A stretch of DNA of 64,000 nucleotides from CAZBSE01 sp964610385 (GTDB lineage Bacteria; Actinomycetota; Humimicrobiia; Humimicrobiales; Humimicrobiaceae), in the NCBI GenBank assembly GCA_964610385.1, contig CAZSXW010000005.1:93814-157813 (forward strand), read 5' to 3'. Positions 58,588 through 64,000 of this stretch are shown piece after piece. A model generated the notes under the pieces. That model had not been told where the DNA came from and searched no databases. It saw nothing but the letters and a program-made list of their open reading frames with translations. Each line of letters starts with the position of its first letter. The stretch's first letter is position 1. The translations under genes were made by a program, and so were the position numbers.

Positions 58588-59475
58588 ATGAAAAAATTAA
58601 AGATAAAATTTAGGGATTTTAAGAATTTTTTAATAGCGAAATTTATTTTACTTAACGGTATAATCTCTATTATAGTACTGGGTCTTATACTTACTTTCCT
58701 TGTATATAATTCTATTAACTTTTTTAGGCAGTATCCCATATTTGATTTTTTGACCGGCACCCAATGGTCACCTACGGTTGTGGAGGAATTCGGTTTTGTC
58801 CCCCTTCTGGTTGGCTCTTTAGAAGTAGCGTTTGGTGCTATATTGATAGTAGTGCCTCTTGGTGTAGGAGTTGCGATTTATATCGGAGAACTTGCGCCAA
58901 AATTTATAAGAGAGACAATCAAGCCGATAATAGAAGTGCTGGCAACTCTTCCCTCGGTAGTAATAGGTTTTATTGGTCTAAAGACTATTGTGCCGATTGT
59001 AAAGGAGGTATTCGGACTCAGCATAGGCCTTACCGCATTAAGTGGATCAATAATGCTGGCGTTTATGGCCCTACCTACCATAATCTCAATTTCGGAGGAT
59101 GCAATAAATGCAGTGCCTAAGAGGTTAAGACATGCGTCTCTGGCACTGGGGGCTACGAAATGGGAGACAACTGTTAAAACAGTGGTTCCGACCGCTTCTT
59201 CAGGTATTATTGCCGCGGTTTTGCTCGGCCTGGGAAGGATAGTCGGAGAGACAATGGCAGTGTTGATGATAACGGGTAATTCTCCCAGGATAGTATTTTC
59301 ATGGCTGCAGCCTGTGAGGACCATAACTGCTACCATAGCTGCGGAAATGGGGGAAACTGTTCAGGGGGGGCTTCATTATTCCGCTCTTTTTGCTATCGGA
59401 TTGATATTATTTATTATAACATTCATGATCAATTTGATTGCCGACAGGTATGTCGGCAGGATTAGGAGTATATGA
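58588..59475 (+). CDS. pstC: Phosphate ABC transporter permease PstC
   Basis: 295 residues from ATG 58588. The longer frame from TTG 58516 begins inside the hairpin and is rejected. Six transmembrane helices are present. The permease signature E-D-A-I-N-A-V-P, then R-H-A-S-L-A-L-G-A-T-K-W-E-T (about 190-203) is the ABC-coupling loop, and G-R-I-V-G-E-T-M-A-V-L lies downstream. W-S-P near 60 and G-F-V-P-L-L-V-G-S-L are typical PstC features. pstA follows after ten bases. Confidence 0.93.
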   Translation: MKKLKIKFRDFKNFLIAKFILLNGIISIIVLGLILTFLVYNSINFFRQYPIFDFLTGTQWSPTVVEEFGFVPLLVGSLEVAFGAILIVVPLGVGVAIYIGELAPKFIRETIKPIIEVLATLPSVVIGFIGLKTIVPIVKEVFGLSIGLTALSGSIMLAFMALPTIISISEDAINAVPKRLRHASLALGATKWETTVKTVVPTASSGIIAAVLLGLGRIVGETMAVLMITGNSPRIVFSWLQPVRTITATIAAEMGETVQGGLHYSALFAIGLILFIITFMINLIADRYVGRIRSI

Positions 59476-59485
59476 TAGGTAAAAA

Positions 59486-60334
59486 ATGCGAAAAAGGTAT
59501 ATAAAACAAAATATTTGGTACTTTGTATTAATGTTTCTGAGTTTTATCGTGATCGCATTTGTGTTCGGCATAATAATTTATCTTATTGTCAAAGGTGGGC
59601 CTACACTGAGCTGGGAATTTATCAGCCAAAAGCCGAGAGCGGGGATGCGTGAAGGCGGGATAATGCCGGCTATTGTCGGTACTTTATATCTGGTGCTGGG
59701 AACTATAGTATTTGCGCTTCCCATCGGAGTATTTTCTGCAATATATTTGAACGAATATGCGGTAAGAAACAGGTTTACAAAGATAATAAGGCTTTCGATA
59801 ATAAATATGTCAGGGGTGCCATCGGTTGTATTCGGCCTATTCGGTCTTGGTATGTTTGTGATATTTTTCGGTTTTGGGAAATCTATTCTTGCCGGTTCTC
59901 TGACCCTTGCGTTTTTGATTCTCCCGGTTATTATCACCGCCTCGGAGGAGGCATTAAAGAGTGTTCCGGATACTTACAGACACGCATCTCTGGCACTGGG
60001 TGCTACTAAGTGGCAGACTATTATAAAAGTAGTACTACCTAGGGCTCTGCCGGGAATTATAACCGGTTCTGTGATAGGTATCGGAAGAGCTGCGGGAGAA
60101 ACTGCACCCATATTATTTACGGTGGCGGCTTTTATGAAACCTGATCTACCAAATTCTATATTCAGCCAGGCAATGGCTCTACCCTATCATCTGTTTGTTG
60201 TTGCTACCACTATGCCTAACGCGCCTGAAGATATGCAGTGGGGCACTGCCCTGGTGCTGCTGATACTGGTGATGATATTTGCTGCAACCGGTGCAATTAT
60301 AAGGGCCAGAGCAAGACTACGCAGGCGGGAGTGA
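59486..60334 (+). CDS. pstA: Phosphate ABC transporter permease PstA
   Basis: 282 residues with GATAGGT upstream. Six transmembrane helices, with an early G-G-I-M-P-A-I-V-G-T-L-Y and a coupling loop E-A-L-K-S-V-P-D-T-Y-R-H-A-S-L-A-L-G-A-T. G-R-A-A-G-E-T-A-P-I-L-F is diagnostic of PstA. It ends 35 bases before phoU. The ATPase gene pstB, normally between pstA and phoU, is absent here, so the ATP-binding subunit must be encoded elsewhere. Confidence 0.93.
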   Translation: MRKRYIKQNIWYFVLMFLSFIVIAFVFGIIIYLIVKGGPTLSWEFISQKPRAGMREGGIMPAIVGTLYLVLGTIVFALPIGVFSAIYLNEYAVRNRFTKIIRLSIINMSGVPSVVFGLFGLGMFVIFFGFGKSILAGSLTLAFLILPVIITASEEALKSVPDTYRHASLALGATKWQTIIKVVLPRALPGIITGSVIGIGRAAGETAPILFTVAAFMKPDLPNSIFSQAMALPYHLFVVATTMPNAPEDMQWGTALVLLILVMIFAATGAIIRARARLRRRE

Positions 60335-60369
60335 TCAGTTTAATAGTTTTTAAATAATAGGAGTTGATT

Positions 60370-61041
60370 ATGAGAAAAACCTTTCATCAGAAATTAGAAG
60401 AATTAACGGAAGATGTTCTTGCCATGGGGAGTCTTGTCCAGGATGCAGTGCATGATTCTATTGAGACGCTTATAAATATGGATCAGCAGCTGGCTGATAA
60501 GATAATTGAAGGAGATGAAAAAATAAACGAATATGATGTTTCCATTGAGGAAAAATGTATAGTTATCCAGGCAGAGCATCAGCCGGTTGCAGTTGATCTT
60601 AGATTTCTTCACTCGGTAAGTATAATAATTAAGAGCCTTGAAAGAATCGGAGACCTTTCAGTGAATATAGCAAGGATAATCAAGAGGCTTTCAAAAAATA
60701 AAGAGAAAAAAAGCCTTGATAAGAATATTATGGGCCTTTTAATCGAAATGGGTAATCTTGTAAAAGTCGGACTTGCGAGTGCACTGGAAGCATTTAAACA
60801 CAGGGATATAAATCTTGCATCGAGGCTGGGTAAATCCGATGATCCTATCGATAGGATTCAGAAGATGATATTTAAAAAGTTATTTACGGTAAAAAAAGAA
60901 AAAGAAGATACAAGATTTATCACTGACGTCGCACTTGCAGGCCGCTATCTTGAGAGAATAGGTGATCAGTCGGTGAATATAGGAGATAGAATTATTTACT
61001 TTTTGACTGGCGGTTACACGGTTTTCCACGATAATACATAA
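60370..61041 (+). CDS. phoU: PhoU phosphate-signalling regulator
   Basis: 223 residues from ATG 60370 (AATAGGAG upstream); an earlier in-frame TTG at 60364 overlaps the ribosome site. Two three-helix bundles, each with the E-x-x-x-D metal motif: D-E-K-I-N-E-Y-D-V (47-55), H-Q-P-V-A-V-D-L-R (about 68-76), then S-L-E-R-I-G-D-L-S-V-N-I-A and the second-half R-Y-L-E-R-I-G-D-Q-S-V-N-I-G-D. PhoU represses the phosphate response through the Pst transporter. It closes the cluster. Confidence 0.93.
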   Translation: MRKTFHQKLEELTEDVLAMGSLVQDAVHDSIETLINMDQQLADKIIEGDEKINEYDVSIEEKCIVIQAEHQPVAVDLRFLHSVSIIIKSLERIGDLSVNIARIIKRLSKNKEKKSLDKNIMGLLIEMGNLVKVGLASALEAFKHRDINLASRLGKSDDPIDRIQKMIFKKLFTVKKEKEDTRFITDVALAGRYLERIGDQSVNIGDRIIYFLTGGYTVFHDNT

Positions 61042-61270
61042 GATGGGACATATTGCAGACATATGGCAGGTACTGTAATCCGTAATAGTAAAAAAATCCT
61101 TTAATATAAAAATTGATTGTCATTTGCATTTCAAAAATGGTATTAATGACCGAGATATTAAAATATTTTAAAGTCGTATTAAACCGGGCAGGTTTGTGCA
61201 ATAAATGACGCTGATATATAATTATATAGTAATTTTTGAATGTTGATATCATAATTTTTTTTAATAAATA

Positions 61271-63688
61271 ATGAAAAATAAATTTAACCTTAAAGAGAAA
61301 ATTAAGAGTGATTATTTAAGATCAGAAACATCTCCGGAAAACAAAAATAATAATATCGAAAAACTATTTGAGAGATTTGAAGACCTAAAGGCGATATCTT
61401 ATATAAATCATGCCGTAAATATGGGCATAGATCTTAAAGATACAATCAATATGTTTACGGATCTGACCAAAAGAATCTTTTCCAGTAACGGTGCAACAGT
61501 TTATCTTTTAAGCAGCGATAAAGAATCCCTCATAATGCAGAATTACACAACTCCCCGCAGTGTATTGAGGAAGATTGAATCGCTGGTGGGGATTAGGGTC
61601 AGCGAAGTAAAAGTGCCCCTTATAAAAAAAGGCTTTTACCATAGAGTGCTTGAGAAGAAAAAGCCGCTGGTTTTGAATAACCATAAGGATATTGAACAGT
61701 CGATATTGGAGTTTGCTGAAAGCCTTAGGCCAAAATCTGAGATGTTATATAAATCTGTGAAGAAGTTGGTACCTGGTATTTACCGGATTTTAGGTATTAA
61801 TTCGGTAATGATCGTTCCCCTTGTTTCAGACGGCAAATCGATAGGGATTATCGATATCGGTAGTAAAAAACAGTATAAAAAAAGTGATCTGGATAGGATG
61901 ATGACAATTTCCAGGGAAATAACTGCTGTCATAAAAAGGAAATTAATTGAGGATGAACTAAAAAATACCAATAAAGAATTGAATATATTACTAAAAATTA
62001 ATACTGATGGCATACGTTTAATTGATAAGGATTTTAATGTGCTGAAGGTGAATAAAAAGTTTTGTGAAATCGTAGGGGTAAACGAAAAGAAAAATCTGAG
62101 AGAAAAATGTCATATGGTCTTAAGTACACCAGACTGCCATGAACCGACCTGTGTCTTAAAACAAATACTTGAGGGCGGAAGAAAGGTCAGAAAAGAGATA
62201 GATGTTACAAGAATTGACGGAAAGACGTTTCCATGCATACTTACTACAATTCCTTTAAAGGATACCGATAGTAATATCATAGGTATAGTTGAAAATTTTA
62301 ATGATATATCTGATGTGAGGGAAGCTGAGAAGTCTTTACTGGAAAGTAAGAAGAAATACAGAGAACTGGCAGAGACACTTGATGTGATGGTAGTCGATAT
62401 GGACACCAAAGGAAAGATTACCTATGTCAACAGGGAAGTATTCAATAAAACCGGTTATACCAAGAAGGACCTGGATAGAGGATATAATATTGTTCAGATG
62501 GTGTCCCCGACCGATAAGATAAAAATCGCGGTTGATTTTTTTAAATTATTAAAAGGCAAGAAAGCCAGAATGACCACTGTTTACAGAGTAAAACGAAAAG
62601 ACGGGACTACATTCCGTGTTATTTCATATCCCAATTTTCTTTTAGACGGTAAGGGCAATATCACAGGGATAAGAACAGTGCTGGTAGATTTGACCGATGT
62701 CGAAGTAGCAGAAAAGAAATTAAAAGAAGTTGAGGAAAAGTACCGCTTGCTTTTTGAAAATTCACTTGACGGAGTTTACCGGACCACATTAGGAGGTAAA
62801 TATATTGATGTTAATCCAGCTCTGGTAAAAATGCTGGGTTATAGTAGCAGGGAAGAGCTAATCAAAATAGATATCCCGACACAGTTATATGTACGAAAGG
62901 AAGACAGGCCGGGACCAAAACAGAGAAACAAGATATTCGAAACCCGGCTCAAGAAAAAAGATGGTTCAATAATAACAGTGGAGATCAACTCGAGGGTAAT
63001 CTATAAATATGGAAAACCGGTGTATTATGAAGGAATAGTCAGGGATGTAACCGAACGCAAGGCGGCAGAAAAGAAGGTAGAGCAAAGCTACCAGAAGTTA
63101 AAGAAAATCCTGGATGATGTTATAGATACTTTAGCTTCCATAGTCGAAGTCAGAGACCCATATACTTCCGGGCATCAAAAAAGAGTAGCACTGCTTGCTG
63201 TTGCCATGGCAAGGGAGCTGGGTCTGGATGATGAGAGTATAGAAGCCATAAATACAGCAGCATTGATACATGACATAGGAAAAATAAATCTGCCCGCGTC
63301 TGTACTGACCAGGCCGGGAAAGTTGTCAAAAATAGAATACGACATGGTCAAGACTCATCCCAGGTTGGGTTATAATATGATCAGTCATATTGAGTTCCCG
63401 AAACCTATGGCTGATATTGTACTACAGCACCACGAGAGGATAGATGGTTCAGGATATCCGCAGGGCCTAAAGGGGAATGAAATCATTCCAGAAGCAAAAA
63501 TACTTGCAGTGGCTGATGTGGTAGAGGCTATGATTTCTCACAGGCCTTACAGGCCTGCTTTAGGCATTGAAAAGGCTGTAGAAGAAATCAGGAGGGGGAG
63601 AGGAAAGCTTTATGACTTAAGGGCCGTGAATGCCTGTATAAAGGTCATTAGGAGAAAGAAAATCGATTTGAAACCGTCATTTGAGTGA
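61271..63688 (+). CDS. GAF-PAS-PAS-PAS-HD-GYP cyclic-di-GMP phosphodiesterase-like sensor
   Basis: 805 residues. A GAF domain (about 45-215) is followed by three PAS domains (about 235-355, 365-475, 485-605, each ending with an N-D-I-S-D, V-D-L-T-D or V-R-D-V-T-E motif) and an HD-GYP output (about 615-790). The latter has H-D-I-G-K-I-N-L-P and H-H-E-R-I-D-G-S-G-Y-P-Q-G, with the HD and GYP elements intact. No transmembrane helix was seen, so it is cytosolic. It should degrade c-di-GMP, opposite to the GGDEF protein at 18872. No ribosome site is obvious before ATG 61271. Confidence 0.9.
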   Translation: MKNKFNLKEKIKSDYLRSETSPENKNNNIEKLFERFEDLKAISYINHAVNMGIDLKDTINMFTDLTKRIFSSNGATVYLLSSDKESLIMQNYTTPRSVLRKIESLVGIRVSEVKVPLIKKGFYHRVLEKKKPLVLNNHKDIEQSILEFAESLRPKSEMLYKSVKKLVPGIYRILGINSVMIVPLVSDGKSIGIIDIGSKKQYKKSDLDRMMTISREITAVIKRKLIEDELKNTNKELNILLKINTDGIRLIDKDFNVLKVNKKFCEIVGVNEKKNLREKCHMVLSTPDCHEPTCVLKQILEGGRKVRKEIDVTRIDGKTFPCILTTIPLKDTDSNIIGIVENFNDISDVREAEKSLLESKKKYRELAETLDVMVVDMDTKGKITYVNREVFNKTGYTKKDLDRGYNIVQMVSPTDKIKIAVDFFKLLKGKKARMTTVYRVKRKDGTTFRVISYPNFLLDGKGNITGIRTVLVDLTDVEVAEKKLKEVEEKYRLLFENSLDGVYRTTLGGKYIDVNPALVKMLGYSSREELIKIDIPTQLYVRKEDRPGPKQRNKIFETRLKKKDGSIITVEINSRVIYKYGKPVYYEGIVRDVTERKAAEKKVEQSYQKLKKILDDVIDTLASIVEVRDPYTSGHQKRVALLAVAMARELGLDDESIEAINTAALIHDIGKINLPASVLTRPGKLSKIEYDMVKTHPRLGYNMISHIEFPKPMADIVLQHHERIDGSGYPQGLKGNEIIPEAKILAVADVVEAMISHRPYRPALGIEKAVEEIRRGRGKLYDLRAVNACIKVIRRKKIDLKPSFE

Positions 63689-63852
63689 AAGTCTAAATTA
63701 TCTCATTATTACTCTTAATTATAATATACGCGAAGAATTTTACAATTTCACCCATAGGAATCATTATTTTATAAAAAATTTATCCTTACTTTAAAAATAA
63801 TTAAAAATAATTATAATTACTGTTATTGAAAAATTGTTTATAAGACCTTTTT

Positions 63853-63928
63853 GGCGGTGTAGCTCAGGGGTTAGAGCACACGGTTCATACCCGTGGGGCC
63901 ATTGGTTCAAATCCAATCACCGCTACCA
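63853..63928 (+). tRNA. tRNA-Met (anticodon CAT), probably elongator
   Basis: 76 bases. The acceptor GGCGGTG pairs with CACCGCT (first pair G-T); the anticodon loop TTCATAC gives CAT. CCA is encoded (63926-63928). Lack of the initiator-type GGG anticodon stem pairs suggests an elongator. A lysidine-modified tRNA-Ile cannot be excluded. It lies 39 bases before tuf. Confidence 0.93.
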
Positions 63929-63967
63929 ATTTTAAAGGGCTCGATAAAAACAAAGAAAGGATATATT

Positions 63968-64000
63968 ATGGCTAAGCAAAAATTTGAAAGGACCAAGCCT
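63968..64000 (+). CDS. tuf: Elongation factor Tu, N-terminal 11 codons (cut by the window)
   Basis: ATG 63968 follows AAAGAAAGG and opens M-A-K-Q-K-F-E-R-T-K-P, the near-invariant EF-Tu N-terminus. The gene runs off the right edge. EF-Tu carries aminoacyl-tRNA to the ribosome. The tRNA-Met immediately upstream is probably in the same transcript, as tRNA-tuf cotranscription is common. Confidence 0.93.
   Translation, partial: MAKQKFERTKP

Noticed and set aside
1..64000. CRISPR arrays, prophage or insertion sequences
   Set aside because: No regularly spaced direct repeats, transposase, integrase or phage structural genes were seen on either strand.

Overview
The window is a 64 kb stretch of an AT-rich bacterial chromosome (about one third G+C by eye). 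It carries dense, mostly single-copy housekeeping and metabolic genes and shows no phage, insertion sequence or CRISPR array. The gene content fits an anaerobic, Gram-positive-type cell: lipoproteins, a 3D-domain wall protein, rubredoxin, many 4Fe-4S proteins, LarC/LarE and an archaeal-type sulfide-to-homocysteine locus, with no outer-membrane genes. An orphan OmpR-type regulator with a degenerate receiver sits beside amtB-glnB-glnA and resembles actinobacterial GlnR. A Thr(GGT) and a Met(CAT) tRNA lie upstream of tuf. I therefore lean towards a deep, low-GC, uncultured lineage near Actinobacteriota, but a Bacillota- or Atribacterota-like lineage cannot be excluded.

Layout. 1-4.8 kb: end of parA, parB, lipA, a DUF123/GIY-YIG-like gene, a prohibitin-like SPFH protein, a small HTH protein and a VIT/CCC1-like membrane protein. 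4.9-8.8 kb: nitrogen operon amtB-glnB-glnA (minus strand) behind a GlnR-like regulator. 9.1-16.8 kb: galactose-type locus with a LacI regulator, a decayed HD-GYP gene, sugar ABC transporter (binding protein, ATPase, permease), galK, a small protein and galT, which apparently starts at CTG. 16.8-27.3 kb: full-length glutamine-dependent nadE with a non-ATG start, a PAS-GGDEF protein, membrane proteins including two DUF2085 paralogues, an IMPase, a PHP hydrolase, larE/larC and an AI-2E-family permease.

27.4-33.5 kb: a compact operon for a divergent complex I-like enzyme in the order A-B-CD-H-I-J-K-N. It has the iron-sulfur wiring of NuoB and NuoI but no NADH module, no NuoL/M and no nickel ligands. 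Residues normally needed for quinone binding and proton translocation are replaced. This is the best candidate for an undescribed system here.

33.6-41.3 kb: cell-wall hydrolase-like genes, a family-4 UDG-like protein, a GT2 glycosyltransferase and the riboflavin operon ribD-ribE-ribBA-ribH behind an FMN riboswitch whose terminator/antiterminator switch can be read directly. 41.5-48.1 kb: rpe, ferredoxin, mpg, a TPR membrane protein, a GNAT acetyltransferase and a slipin-NfeD pair. 48.2-51.1 kb: rubredoxin, NIL-ferredoxin, DUF39 and UPF0280, matching the archaeal homocysteine-from-sulfide system. 51.1-57.1 kb: bactofilin, CapA-like, DegV, AMMECR1, MEMO and a BadF-type sugar kinase. 57.1-64 kb: tRNA-Thr, tRNA-Tyr, tRNA-Thr, a pstS-pstC-pstA-phoU cluster without pstB, a large GAF/PAS/HD-GYP sensor, tRNA-Met and the start of tuf.
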